Origin: Prochlorococcus sp. AG-436-M02
GTDB taxonomy: Bacteria > Cyanobacteriota > Cyanobacteriia > PCC-6307 > Cyanobiaceae
NCBI GenBank assembly: GCA_003212515.1
Contig: QCPL01000004.1
Coordinates: forward strand, 1-64,000
Direction of reading: 5' to 3'
DNA length: 64,000 nt
Below the pieces are notes generated by a model. The model was not told the origin of the DNA. It made no database searches and worked only from the letters and a program-made list of their open reading frames with translations. This document shows positions 55,896 through 64,000 of the stretch, in pieces. A program made the translations under genes and the position numbers. The stretch's first letter is position 1; every line of letters begins with the position of its first letter.

Positions 55896-56555
55896 CTAAA
55901 TCAATCCACTTAATTTAGGTTGTAAAAGTGTAGTAACTAAAAATAATCCATCAACCCAAAGTGTTGTTGTTAAAGCAGCTCCAGCGACAAGCCAAGCGCC
56001 TCCAGCAGGGGAATTTAATGTACCTCTCTTATTCATTTCATTAGATAAGAAAAGTATTAACACAGCTGCCAAAAGAATTAACACCATAGTTAATGGATTC
56101 AACAGATTCAAAGAAGTCTCATTTAATTTATTTGCTGCTTCCTCTATAGGTGCGGCAACAACATCGGGCCAAGAGCTCATTACCCCAGTCAAGACCATCA
56201 TCAAATCAGTAAAAGCAGTCCCTAACAAACAAGACAAATAAAAGCCAGCACCCATTCTCCATTTAGTAGTCAATCCTACACAGGCTAAAGGAAGCGCGAC
56301 TGCTTCAACGGGTAAATGCAAAACAGGATGCATCCTTAACCAACCCCAAAACAAACATCCACCCAGCCAACTCCCACTAACACCTAACACTAAGGAGCCG
56401 ATTTTAAACCATTTTCCAGAAACAAATTGCCCTAGTACTATCCCAAAACCAGTAAGTACAAAAGTAAAAAGCAACGCCGAAAGTGGATAAAAATGCACCC
56501 AGGGAGCCTGAAGAAATACTGGAAGAACCACTAGAGCACCGGCCCAGAATCGCAA
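55896..56555 (-). CDS. DUF3120 family membrane protein
   Basis: 219 residues, about six membrane helices (for example LFTFVLTGFGIVLGQFV and MVLILLAAVLILFLSNEMNK), with FLQAPWVHFYPLSALLF at the N-terminus and GAGFYLSCLLGTAFTDLMMV in the middle, matching cyanobacterial DUF3120. Unknown function. Start is a TTG at 56555, forced by lack of an ATG before the first helix. Precedes nadB by 18 bases. Confidence 0.8.
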   Translation of the reverse strand: MRFWAGALVVLPVFLQAPWVHFYPLSALLFTFVLTGFGIVLGQFVSGKWFKIGSLVLGVSGSWLGGCLFWGWLRMHPVLHLPVEAVALPLACVGLTTKWRMGAGFYLSCLLGTAFTDLMMVLTGVMSSWPDVVAAPIEEAANKLNETSLNLLNPLTMVLILLAAVLILFLSNEMNKRGTLNSPAGGAWLVAGAALTTTLWVDGLFLVTTLLQPKLSGLI

Positions 56556-56878
56556 AGTTCTAGGCTTCGATAAATATCCCTCTGTGAACTCTGAGGTATT
56601 TTGAGTAGTGAAAAAGTTGCTCAGGGCTAAATAAATTTAAATTGTTTAAAGAAGAGGAAGACCATAATGAGATTAAAAAATCAGTAAGCACAAAAAAGTC
56701 AACTCAAGAAAACCAAATAAATTATAGATCTCACAACTTTACTTTTTGCATGCATCAACTTACTAGAACAATCAAAAAACTATAAGGTTCTATATTTGTT
56801 GAAGTCTTAAAACTTGTCTATTGATCGTGGCAAAATAATTAAATGACAAAGCAAACTAAAGCAAAGATTATCTAATCT
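56556..56878. other. 323-base intergenic region between divergent genes, no gene seen
   Basis: AT-rich region between DUF3120 and the TIGR03279 gene, which are transcribed apart; both promoters must lie here. I see no tRNA, no convincing ncRNA hairpin and no ORF longer than about 12 codons. One 10-codon frame (ATG 56843 to TAA 56873) lies in the same phase as the downstream gene and ends two codons before its GTG start. Confidence 0.6.
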
Positions 56879-58264
56879 GTGTGGAATGAAACGCCTCAAG
56901 AGAAAGCATTTTCTTCCCTTAGAGAGAAGTCTCTAAGGGAAGCTCCTCTCAACCCAGCTTTAGTAGAAGCTGTACAGGAAAACTCAATAGGAGAAGATTT
57001 GGGTTTCCAGCCAGGGGACAAATTATTGTCTATCAATGGAAATCAACCTCGAGATCTCATTGACTATAAATATTTAATCGCGGACGAACTCTTGAAACTT
57101 GAAATTTTAGATGAAAACGAGAAGATCCATACTATTGAAATTGAGAAGAATGTTGATGATGACTTAGGGCTAATCTTTACTGAAGTCTTATTTGATGGTC
57201 TGAAGCAATGCAATAATCATTGTTCTTTTTGTTTTATTGATCAACAACCTGATGGTCATAGAAGCACCCTTTATTTAAAAGATGACGATTATCGAATGAG
57301 TTTTCTATATGGTTCATATTTAACACTAACGAATCTACAGCAAAAAGATTGGGAACGAATTGAGCAACAACGCTTGTCTCCTTTATTTGTCTCAGTTCAT
57401 TCAACAAACTCAAATCTAAGAGCACAATTACTGAAGAATAAAAGAGCAGGAGTAATTATGAAGCAAATAGAATGGTTTTCAGAAAGAAAACTTCAATTAC
57501 ATGCTCAGATTGTTGTTTGCCCTGGCTTAAATGATTCAGACAATCTTGAAAAAACACTAAATGATCTATTCATTTATGCCCAAGGAGACTGGCCCACAGT
57601 ATTATCTGCTGCTGTAGTTCCAGTTGGCTTAACAAGATTTCGTCCATCAAATGATGGTCTTAAACCTGTAGATAAAATGTGTGCCCGCAAAGTAATTGAA
57701 ATAGTAGAAAAACTACAAAACTCTTACCAATCATCGATTGGGAAACGATTTGCATGGCTTTCAGATGAATGGTATTTGCTATCACACCAAGCACTACCTT
57801 CCAAACAAGAATATGAGGATTTTCCTCAAGAAGAGAATGGAGTGGGGAGCATTCGTTCATTTCTAGAAAGTATGGAACAAGCAACAAGCAAACTCCCAAA
57901 GAGAATTAGCAGAAAGAAAAACTCTAGTTGGGTAGTAGGTAAACTAGTAGAAAAAGCTCTCAGTCCAATAGCAGAAAGAATGAATCAAATTGAAGGATTA
58001 ACTCTGAACCTATTTGGACTAAAAAGCCCATACTGGGGTAAAGAGAATGTGGTTACTGGACTTCTGACAGGAGAAGATATAATTACTGGTCTAATAAACA
58101 AAGAAATTGGAGAGGAACTACTATTACCTTCAGTCATGCTAAAACATGGGGAACCAACTTTTCTCGACGACATGACTGTTGAAACGGTAGAAAAGGCACT
58201 TCACACTAAAATTAGAATTATTTACTCTCCCAATGATTTTGTTAAGGCTTTGATCAATAATTAA
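56879..58264 (+). CDS. TIGR03279 family radical SAM protein (DUF512), cyanobacterial
   Basis: 461 residues. A PDZ-like N-terminus (about 25-75, ENSIGEDLGFQPGDKLLSIN, then GNQPRDLIDYKYL), a CxxxCxxC cluster motif in CNNHCSFCFIDQQPDG near 111, and a C-terminal DUF512 part with LLTGEDIITGL. This is a putative Fe-S oxidoreductase conserved in cyanobacteria with unknown reaction. Start is a GTG at 56879, the only candidate before the PDZ-like region. A perfect 13-bp hairpin lies within the first 22 codons. Confidence 0.85.
   Translation: MWNETPQEKAFSSLREKSLREAPLNPALVEAVQENSIGEDLGFQPGDKLLSINGNQPRDLIDYKYLIADELLKLEILDENEKIHTIEIEKNVDDDLGLIFTEVLFDGLKQCNNHCSFCFIDQQPDGHRSTLYLKDDDYRMSFLYGSYLTLTNLQQKDWERIEQQRLSPLFVSVHSTNSNLRAQLLKNKRAGVIMKQIEWFSERKLQLHAQIVVCPGLNDSDNLEKTLNDLFIYAQGDWPTVLSAAVVPVGLTRFRPSNDGLKPVDKMCARKVIEIVEKLQNSYQSSIGKRFAWLSDEWYLLSHQALPSKQEYEDFPQEENGVGSIRSFLESMEQATSKLPKRISRKKNSSWVVGKLVEKALSPIAERMNQIEGLTLNLFGLKSPYWGKENVVTGLLTGEDIITGLINKEIGEELLLPSVMLKHGEPTFLDDMTVETVEKALHTKIRIIYSPNDFVKALINN
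56913..56942 (+). repeat. 13-bp perfect hairpin within the first codons of the TIGR03279 gene
   Basis: CTTCCCTTAGAGA (56913-56925) pairs exactly with TCTCTAAGGGAAG (56930-56942) around a GAAG loop, 34 bases after the GTG start. It encodes part of the poorly conserved N-terminus. As mRNA it would be stable enough to slow initiation. Confidence 0.85.
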
Positions 58265-58267
58265 GTC

Positions 58268-59920
58268 ATGAAAAATAATCTTATTAACATCTCAAAAAGT
58301 TTATTGTTATTCGGAATTATTGCCAATTCTACAATGAACTTAGTGAAAGCTGAAGAAAGCAAATCAAAAGAACATAATAGTTCTAAAAATCTAATTTGGA
58401 CGCGAGTTAATAATAAAACTTATAAAACATTAGATTCTAAAATAAAAGAGAGATTCAAAGATCAAAAAAATAAAGATATAGAACTAGAAATATCTCCGAA
58501 AACCAGAGCTAAAAAATCATCTAAGCCGTCAAATTATAATAAGGCATTAAGTAATAAAGATAAAATTACATTAGAGCGGATTGACTTTTTAATAAAAAAT
58601 AATAGTCATGAATTAAAGATGCTGGAAAAAAGAATACAGGAAGCAAAATATTTAATCAGAAGCGAAGTTTCGGCATGGTACCCTAATCTTAATCTTTCTA
58701 GTACAGGTCTACCTCAATATACGATCGGTAATACTTACAACGAATTATCAACAGATACGTCAAACAGACAAGCAAAAGCAAGTTTAAAAGCAACCTTAAA
58801 ATGGGATCTAATTAATCCTTCCAGAATTCCAGAAATTGAACTAGCTAGAGATCAATTTGAAAAAGCAGAATTAGCATATTCAATCAAATTAAGGGAATTA
58901 TTATTAGATGCTTATATACAATTCTTTAATTTGCAGAAATCTATTCAGGATATTCGAATTGCAAATGATTCTATAAAATTTTCAGAGACTTCATTAAAAG
59001 AAGCAATTATTAGAAAAAATGCTGGTTTAGGAGCAAAATTTGATGTTCTTGAAGCAAGAACTCAGCTTTCTAAAGATAAGCAATTCTTAGTAGAGAAAAT
59101 TGGATCAAAAAAAATTAATGAGCGCAAATTAGCTCAATTAATCAACCTACAATCAAATATAAATCCAACTATTAATGCAATGCCAAATATAATTGGCTTA
59201 TGGGATAATTCACTTAATGAAAGCATTGATAAAGGACTCAGATATAGAAAAGAAATAGATGATATTCAGTTAGGAATTTCAATAAATAAAAACAAAGCAA
59301 ATATATCTATCGCAACTAATAAACCAACAGTATCAATATTTAACTCTGTTGATGGATCTATAGCAAGAGGTGAAATAGGTGTTACCTCTCCCAGAACTGA
59401 AAATAATATAAACAGCACTAATACGACTATAGGAATTCAGTTAAATTGGCCTATATACGATGGTGGTTATGGAAAAGCAAAGTATTCTGCAAGCAAAGAA
59501 AAGGTTAAAGAAATTGAGGCTCAACTAGCTTTAAAGAAAAGCCAAATTAAAAAAGAGATAGAAGAAAGCTTCTTTAAATTGGATATAGCAAAAGAAAATA
59601 TCAAGAATTCATATGATGCTATCAAGTCAGCAAAAGAGGCCTTAAGACTTTCAGTTCTTAGATTAGAGGCAGGAATAACAACTCAACGAGAAGTTGTTAA
59701 CAATCAAAGAGATCTCACTCAAGCAGAAGTAAATTATGTTCAGGCTTTAACAGACTATAATATCCATATTATTAGTTTAAAAAGTAAAACAGGTGTCAAA
59801 GACTTAAAACATTGTACGAAGAAAATATACAGAAATAATTCAAATATTAATAAACCACAGGAAAATTTGCCTTCTAATCACTTATTATTAATTAGAGATT
59901 CTTGCATTGAGCTTTTATAG
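58268..59920 (+). CDS. TolC family outer membrane efflux protein
   Basis: 550 residues. Signal peptide (SKSLLLFGIIANSTMNLVKA, cleavage near 29), a Lys/Ser-rich linker to about 100, then two TolC repeats: TLERIDFLIKNNSHELKMLE with the long helical coiled coil, and WPIYDGGYGKAKYSASKEKV near residue 396, which marks the second beta-strand set. It forms a trimeric channel through the outer membrane for efflux or type I secretion; the inner-membrane partners are not adjacent. The C-terminal 40 residues hold two Cys. ATG at 58268; four bases after the TIGR03279 stop. Confidence 0.88.
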   Translation: MKNNLINISKSLLLFGIIANSTMNLVKAEESKSKEHNSSKNLIWTRVNNKTYKTLDSKIKERFKDQKNKDIELEISPKTRAKKSSKPSNYNKALSNKDKITLERIDFLIKNNSHELKMLEKRIQEAKYLIRSEVSAWYPNLNLSSTGLPQYTIGNTYNELSTDTSNRQAKASLKATLKWDLINPSRIPEIELARDQFEKAELAYSIKLRELLLDAYIQFFNLQKSIQDIRIANDSIKFSETSLKEAIIRKNAGLGAKFDVLEARTQLSKDKQFLVEKIGSKKINERKLAQLINLQSNINPTINAMPNIIGLWDNSLNESIDKGLRYRKEIDDIQLGISINKNKANISIATNKPTVSIFNSVDGSIARGEIGVTSPRTENNINSTNTTIGIQLNWPIYDGGYGKAKYSASKEKVKEIEAQLALKKSQIKKEIEESFFKLDIAKENIKNSYDAIKSAKEALRLSVLRLEAGITTQREVVNNQRDLTQAEVNYVQALTDYNIHIISLKSKTGVKDLKHCTKKIYRNNSNINKPQENLPSNHLLLIRDSCIELL

Positions 59921-59928
59921 TTTAGATT

Positions 59929-60738
59929 ATGAGTACAACTCCAGACATTGAACTCAATCAAGATCAATTTGATTCATTGCACGACCTAGTAAATGAAGTG
60001 GCTGAGCGTCAATTAAAAGATTTCGGGCAAGTTAATTCTGAGTTAAAACCTGATGGGACCTTAATTACAAGCTGTGATCGATGGAGCGATGAACATATTG
60101 TGCAAGGGATTTCAAAAATTACTAATAATAAGGAAGGGGTTTTAAGTGAAGAAGGTTCTAAGAAAATCCCTTCTACAAATGCCTACTGGGTTGTTGATCC
60201 TTTAGATGGAACTACAAATTTTTCAGCCGGTATACCTTTTTGGGCAATCTCCATAGCTCGTTTTGTAAAAGGTCAACCAGAAACCGCAATCCTTGATATA
60301 CCTCCACTTCAGAAAAGAATCGTTGCTATAAAAAATAAAGGTGTATGGATTAATAATAAAAAAAGAAACGAGAAAGAAATTAATTCTCAAAGTGATTGTG
60401 TTTCTGTTTGCAGTCGGTCAATCAGTGTTTTACAAAAGCAACCTGATCAGAGGTTCCCTGGAAAGATAAGACTGCTTGGAGTATCAAGTTTAAATATGAC
60501 AAGTGTTGCTACTGGTCAAACTTTTGGAGCTCTAGAATCTACTCCTAAAATTTGGGATATTGCAGCTGCATGGCTGATCTTATTAGAAAGAGGTTGTTAT
60601 ATAAATTGGTTAGATATTGACCCAAATAGTCTTAAAGGAGGAGAGGATTTAAGTTCAGTTAATTTTCCATTAATAGCAGCTAGTTCGAAGTATAATTTAG
60701 AAAGACTTGTACCATGGGGTGAAATATTAATGAGTTGA
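59929..60738 (+). CDS. Inositol-monophosphatase family protein
   Basis: 269 residues with the IMPase metal-binding motifs: LSEEGSKKIP near residue 73, WVVDPLDGTTNFSAGIPFWA near 88-107, and C-terminal PKIWDIAAAWLILLERGCYI near 204. These bind Mg or Li and cleave a sugar or nucleotide phosphate: inositol-P, histidinol-P or PAP. The substrate cannot be assigned. ATG at 59929, eight bases after the TolC gene. Confidence 0.88.
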   Translation: MSTTPDIELNQDQFDSLHDLVNEVAERQLKDFGQVNSELKPDGTLITSCDRWSDEHIVQGISKITNNKEGVLSEEGSKKIPSTNAYWVVDPLDGTTNFSAGIPFWAISIARFVKGQPETAILDIPPLQKRIVAIKNKGVWINNKKRNEKEINSQSDCVSVCSRSISVLQKQPDQRFPGKIRLLGVSSLNMTSVATGQTFGALESTPKIWDIAAAWLILLERGCYINWLDIDPNSLKGGEDLSSVNFPLIAASSKYNLERLVPWGEILMS

Positions 60739-60889
60739 GTTTGCTGAATCGAACAAATAGATTAGAGATACTTTAAAGCTAATTACTTTGATAATAATTT
60801 TACTATTTCGTACAATATAAAACAAGATATTAATATTAATCATTTTTCCGTATTTAGACTAAAATTAAGGAATCTGATAAAAATCAAGA

Positions 60890-61819
60890 GTGGTCATTAA
60901 CTGGAGACTGCAACTGAAATGGTTTCTTAAAAGTTTGTGGAAAGCATCTCAAAGGTGGAATCGTTGCGACTGCGTTGACCTTAGTGCTGCATTTGCCTAC
61001 TACACATTACAATCTTTCTTCCCAATTTTAATTATTTCACTATCTTCAGCCTCATGGTTTTTAGGAAAACAACAGGGCCTAGATCAACAAATAATTGGTC
61101 TAGCTGCACAAGTTTTACCACCATCAGTAGTTGGACTAGTTGAAACAACATTAACTAAATTAGTTAATCAAGGCTTTGGAGCTGGAGTACTTGGAGCACT
61201 GTTCTTAGTTATAACTGCTGGCAATGCGTATTTAACTCTACAGAGAGGGTCAGATAGACTTTGGGAAGATGCATTACCCTTAAAAACAAGTCCAATTCCA
61301 TTAAGAATGCAAGCTTTTAGATTAATTAGAAACAGAATTGAAGCTTTTCTAGTTATCTTATTGGTTGGAGTATTAATGGTTATTGATGAGATTAGTTCCT
61401 ATTTGCGTATGATTCCAAGTGGAGTATGGATGGATCTAAAAGATAGTAGTCCAAAATTAACTGATACACTATCTAAAATACCATTAATTGAAGCTGGGCA
61501 GATAATTTTGCCATTCCTTGGTTTTAGCATCATGGCACTATTACTTCAAGCATTAGTACCAAGAAGAAGAGTCCCTATTAGACCTCTTATACCTGGAGCC
61601 ATAATGATTGGTGCTTTATTAACATTATTAAACTCAGCTGTTACTAGAACGATTCTTTCTCTAGGTTCTCGCTTTCAAGCATATGGAATTATTAGTGGAG
61701 TTTTAGTTTTAACTCTTTGGGTTTGGTTAATTGGTTTGATTATTTATTTTGGACAATGCTGGAGTATAGGTTTAGTAAGTGAAGTTATTAACCGACATAA
61801 TAAACCAAAAATAATATAA
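60890..61819 (+). CDS. YihY/BrkB family inner membrane protein
   Basis: 309 residues with six or so membrane helices. N-terminal RCDCVDLSAAFAYYTLQSFF is the BrkB pattern (AA.Y.LLSLFP in relatives), then GVLGALFLVITAGNAYLTLQ and LLLQALVPRRRVPIRPLIPG. Function is unsettled; the family was once called ribonuclease BN in error. Start is a GTG at 60890; 150 bases of AT-rich sequence separate it from the IMPase gene. Confidence 0.87.
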   Translation: MVINWRLQLKWFLKSLWKASQRWNRCDCVDLSAAFAYYTLQSFFPILIISLSSASWFLGKQQGLDQQIIGLAAQVLPPSVVGLVETTLTKLVNQGFGAGVLGALFLVITAGNAYLTLQRGSDRLWEDALPLKTSPIPLRMQAFRLIRNRIEAFLVILLVGVLMVIDEISSYLRMIPSGVWMDLKDSSPKLTDTLSKIPLIEAGQIILPFLGFSIMALLLQALVPRRRVPIRPLIPGAIMIGALLTLLNSAVTRTILSLGSRFQAYGIISGVLVLTLWVWLIGLIIYFGQCWSIGLVSEVINRHNKPKII

Positions 61820-61834
61820 ATCTATATAGACACA

Positions 61835-62158
61835 ATGAACAAAACCTCAACATTTATTTGGGTAAGTATTATCTTAATTTTCTTATTGCCTTCCACTGCT
61901 GGAAGATTCTTTTTAGATATGGCAGGTGGAATAATACTCATAATATTTTTTGGTACTTTATTAATTAGTGGAATTGGTTGGTTAAGCTGGAGACAGCTCA
62001 AAGCTAATATAAAAAATTGTGATAACTGTGGGGCAAATTATTTTTCAGAATCAGAATTGTGCCCAGTTTGTGGGTCTCATCAGAATCTAAATAATTCAGA
62101 AGTCAATATTCCTGCTAGTTCAGCAACAATTGATATTAATGCTGAAGAAACTGACTAA
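61835..62158 (+). CDS. Small two-helix membrane protein with a zinc ribbon
   Basis: 107 residues. Two membrane helices (STFIWVSIILIFLLPST and LDMAGGIILIIFFGTLLISG), then NIKNCDNCGANYFSESELCP with a final CGSH, a C-x2-C ... C-x2-C zinc ribbon, and an Asp/Ser-rich tail. The topology suggests the ribbon faces one side of the membrane near the tail. No named family recognised. ATG at 61835, 15 bases after BrkB. The stop overlaps the convergent xseB by four bases. Confidence 0.75.
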   Translation: MNKTSTFIWVSIILIFLLPSTAGRFFLDMAGGIILIIFFGTLLISGIGWLSWRQLKANIKNCDNCGANYFSESELCPVCGSHQNLNNSEVNIPASSATIDINAEETD

Positions 62159-62460
62159 TTATCTTTTAGAAGTAGGTCATCAGTTTCTATTTCGACAACT
62201 TCTTGCTCAATAGTTTTTAGCAATTTCTCACAATGGTCTAGGTATAAAATTGCCTCAATATAACTTCTTTTCATCTCTTCCACAGGAAGAGTTTCATTTT
62301 GAAGCTTACTTAGAATTAAATCTAAATTATCTAATGCTTCCTCATAAGATAATTTAGATACCTTAAGAGACAATTCATGAGTAATAGGGTTTTCATTTAT
62401 CAAAAGATCTTCTACTTCCTGATGATGAACTTGATTATTTGTTTTTTTAGATCTAGGCAT
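62155..62460 (-). CDS. xseB: Exodeoxyribonuclease VII small subunit
   Basis: 101 residues with the small-subunit helix pair LSYEEALDNLDLILSKLQNE, then LPVEEMKRSYIEAILYLDHC. The 24-residue N-terminal leader is poorly conserved, and the C-terminus is acidic. Partners XseA in degrading single-stranded DNA. ATG at 62460, 18 bases after xseA, so the two are cotranscribed in the order xseA-xseB. Confidence 0.9.
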   Translation of the reverse strand: MPRSKKTNNQVHHQEVEDLLINENPITHELSLKVSKLSYEEALDNLDLILSKLQNETLPVEEMKRSYIEAILYLDHCEKLLKTIEQEVVEIETDDLLLKDN

Positions 62461-62478
62461 TATTCTAGTTTCAAGAGA

Positions 62479-63615
62479 TTATAAGGATTGAACTTCTACT
62501 TCAGCATTTCCATCACTAAATTGTATCATCAATTTATCAGAAATTTTGATTTCTTGGATAGTGCTAATAGGATTATTATTAGAATCATGAACTATAGAAA
62601 ATCCTCTATTTAATAAATTTAAAGGAGACAACGCTTCAAGCAGTGATCTACGCTGAGACAAGAGATTCTTTTTTCTTCTAATAATCTTTAACGGTGAGCA
62701 AATCTTCAACTCTCTTCTTTTTTGAATAATGATTTTAAGCTTATTCTGAATACTCCAAGAGAAGTAATCCTTGCATCTTCGCCTTAATTGTAAACAATTA
62801 TCCATAGCAATAATTTTACTAGGCATCAAATCAACCATAGATGCAGTAGGTGTGGCAGACCTATGATCTGAGACAAGATCTGCCACAGTTAAATCGTCTT
62901 CGTGGCCCAATCCAGTGACTACTGGAACTGGGAAATCTGCTAGTTGCCTACATAGAGCCTCATCATCAAAAACCATCAAATCCTCGCGACTTCCACCTCC
63001 TCGCGCAATAACAATTGCTTGCACTCCCAATTGGATACATCTCTTGGACAAATAACTTAAAACATTTTGAATTTTTTGTGAAACATCACCTTGAACTGGA
63101 ATAGGAAAAATCAAAAGCTTTGCAAGAGGCCAGCGCTCTTTTGCAGTACGCAACATATCTGCATATGCTGAGCTTGGTACACTCGTCAAAATCGCAATAG
63201 TAGTTGGAAACTTAGGTAAAGACCTCCTTCTTTTTTCATCTATCAAACCTTCTAAAAGCAACAAATTTCGAACAATTTCAAACTGTCTTAAAACAGTTGA
63301 AAGAGTTGGTCTAATTTCAATAACCTGAACAACTAAATTTGCTCTATTTTCCCAAAAATTTAATTTACCTATAATCTCAACACCATCTTCTTGTGTAGGA
63401 CGAAAATTAAGTTTTTGCAAGCATGAAGACCAAATAACTCCTGAAATACTTGCTGTTCCATCAGTCAATGTCAGCCAAAGATGACCATTTTTCAATTGAG
63501 ACTTAGATACAGTTGCATGCAAGATAAATCTTGGTGCAAACCCTCTGGAGAGAAGAGTACCTATTGAATGGTTAAGCTCACCAACAGTAAAATTTGGGAG
63601 TGGGTCAATGTTCAA
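62479..63615 (-). CDS. xseA: Exodeoxyribonuclease VII large subunit
   Basis: 378 residues: an OB-fold domain at about 1-100 (FTVGELNHSIGTLLSRGFAP, then GHLWLTLTDGTASISGVIWS), a central catalytic domain with IAILTSVPSSAYADMLRTAK, AIVIARGGGSREDLMVFDDE and PVVTGLGHEDDLTVADLVSD, then a helical region. The GHE.D motif and RGGGS are family hallmarks. Start is a TTG at 63615, the only option before the OB fold. The hli gene lies 34 bases upstream on the same strand. Confidence 0.92.
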   Translation of the reverse strand: MNIDPLPNFTVGELNHSIGTLLSRGFAPRFILHATVSKSQLKNGHLWLTLTDGTASISGVIWSSCLQKLNFRPTQEDGVEIIGKLNFWENRANLVVQVIEIRPTLSTVLRQFEIVRNLLLLEGLIDEKRRRSLPKFPTTIAILTSVPSSAYADMLRTAKERWPLAKLLIFPIPVQGDVSQKIQNVLSYLSKRCIQLGVQAIVIARGGGSREDLMVFDDEALCRQLADFPVPVVTGLGHEDDLTVADLVSDHRSATPTASMVDLMPSKIIAMDNCLQLRRRCKDYFSWSIQNKLKIIIQKRRELKICSPLKIIRRKKNLLSQRRSLLEALSPLNLLNRGFSIVHDSNNNPISTIQEIKISDKLMIQFSDGNAEVEVQSL

Positions 63616-63649
63616 AATCTAACTTTCAAAAAATGGAGAAAAAATCTGC

Positions 63650-63799
63650 TTAACCAAATCCAATTTGTCCAAGAATCCCTTGCCCAGTTAACAATTCGGT
63701 ACTCAAACCAATGACAATTCCAAGCATGGCCAAACGACCATTCCAAATTTCTGCATAATTTACAAAACCATAACGAGGCTCAATATCTTCAGGTGCCAT
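63650..63799 (-). CDS. High-light-inducible protein (single-helix LHC-like)
   Basis: A 49-residue protein (MAPEDIEPRYGFVNYAEIWN, then GRLAMLGIVIGLSTELLTGQ and a Gly-rich end). EIWNGRLAMLG is the ExxNxR chlorophyll-binding motif of one LHC helix. Hli proteins bind chlorophyll and carotenoid and protect photosystems under light stress; the genes are numerous in Prochlorococcus. ATG at 63799, stop at 63650-63652. It lies 34 bases upstream of xseA, so read-through is plausible. Too short for a standard gene caller, but the motif makes it sure. Confidence 0.92.
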   Translation of the reverse strand: MAPEDIEPRYGFVNYAEIWNGRLAMLGIVIGLSTELLTGQGILGQIGFG

Positions 63800-63884
63800 G
63801 GTGAGAGATTTTTCTAAATTAAATAAATTCTATCTAGTAACAAGTAAAAAAGTGGATCATTTGCAAATATAAAGGATTAGAGCC

Positions 63885-64000
63885 CTATCTCACATGTTTT
63901 GTCCCATCAACTGGATGATAATCTTCACCTGTTAGCTCTTCAAAAATAATCGCAGGCAGACCAGTTTCAAACATTGTCTGTAAAGCCTCTTTTAAAAAAG
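63885..64000 (-). CDS. 3' end of an unknown gene, cut by the right edge
   Basis: On the minus strand one frame is open from the window edge to TAG at 63885-63887; the last 37 codons read FLKEALQTMFETGLPAIIFE then ELTGEDYHPVDGTKHVR. No start is visible and I do not recognise the family. The other two frames in this stretch have stops. The coding call rests only on this open frame and its amino-acid character, 85 bases upstream of hli. Confidence 0.5.
   Translation of the reverse strand, partial: FLKEALQTMFETGLPAIIFEELTGEDYHPVDGTKHVR

Noticed and set aside
63800-63884. An HLR1-type RpaB site upstream of hli
   Set aside because: Two TTAC direct repeats exist on the minus strand (TTACTTGTTAC), but their spacing is 7 rather than the 10 of HLR1, and bases outside TTAC do not match.

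Overview
The window is AT-rich, gene-dense DNA from a cyanobacterium. Gene content points to a marine picocyanobacterium, most likely Prochlorococcus of a low-light-type lineage. It carries cyanobacterial and plastid families (ycf3, ycf33, ycf34, rpaA, rpaB, rbcR, petL, the NDH-1 genes, plant-type carotenoid desaturases, a high-light-inducible protein), very short intergenic spaces and many TTG/GTG starts. The strain assignment is inference. I see no insertion sequence, prophage, integrase, CRISPR array or rRNA, and one tRNA gene (Asn).

Layout. 1-7.5 kb: the end of a DUF3352 gene, citrate synthase, the ndhA-I-G-E cluster, NAD kinase, a CYTH protein, an unknown small gene and a PedR-like regulator. 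7.5-15.3 kb: metF, a sugar nucleotidyltransferase, scpA, ndhD, ndhF and an NnrU/Z-ISO-like membrane protein. 15.4-20.2 kb: rbcR, a DUF3172 gene, ndhM, phytoene desaturase and phytoene synthase, and an RRM protein. 20.3-27.8 kb: tRNA CCA-adding enzyme, ycf34, tsaB, a DUF218 protein, then rpaB-plsX-fabH-fabD-plsC on the minus strand. 27.9-36 kb: radA, ycf3, a copper P-type ATPase, tmk-holB, rpaA, tRNA-Asn, an ABC ATPase and a UPF0367 gene. 36-47.3 kb: cysK, a J-domain protein, ndhO, an epimerase, an LpxB-related protein, a TPR protein, an A-type Fe-S carrier, zeta-carotene desaturase, an SRPBCC protein, hemD, a GH3 glycosidase, rbfA, ycf33, a GST and a CRR7-like gene. 47.3-64 kb: aroK, a two-domain PTPS, a RibD-C-like reductase, a FemAB-like protein, small unknowns, petL, rimO, VKOR-Trx, nadB, a DUF3120 gene, a TIGR03279 radical SAM protein, a TolC protein, an IMPase, BrkB, a zinc-ribbon protein, xseB, xseA, an hli gene and a partial gene at the right edge.

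How the genes fit together. Nine genes belong to or assist the NDH-1 complex (ndhA, I, G, E, D, F, M, O and the CRR7-like gene). The early carotenoid route from geranylgeranyl-PP through phytoene and zeta-carotene is nearly complete but dispersed: psy and pds adjacent, a Z-ISO candidate and zds elsewhere. Four light or redox regulators (PedR-like, RbcR, RpaB, RpaA) lie within about 27 kb. Fatty-acid initiation and phosphatidate synthesis genes follow rpaB as a likely operon.

Most of the window is ordinary core genome. The least expected signals are a perfect 31-bp inverted repeat spanning the ndhG stop codon just before ndhE, a tandem PTPS protein whose first domain has lost a catalytic histidine, a RadA zinc finger lacking its first cysteine, and head-to-head cca/ycf34 genes that may share bases of their start codons.
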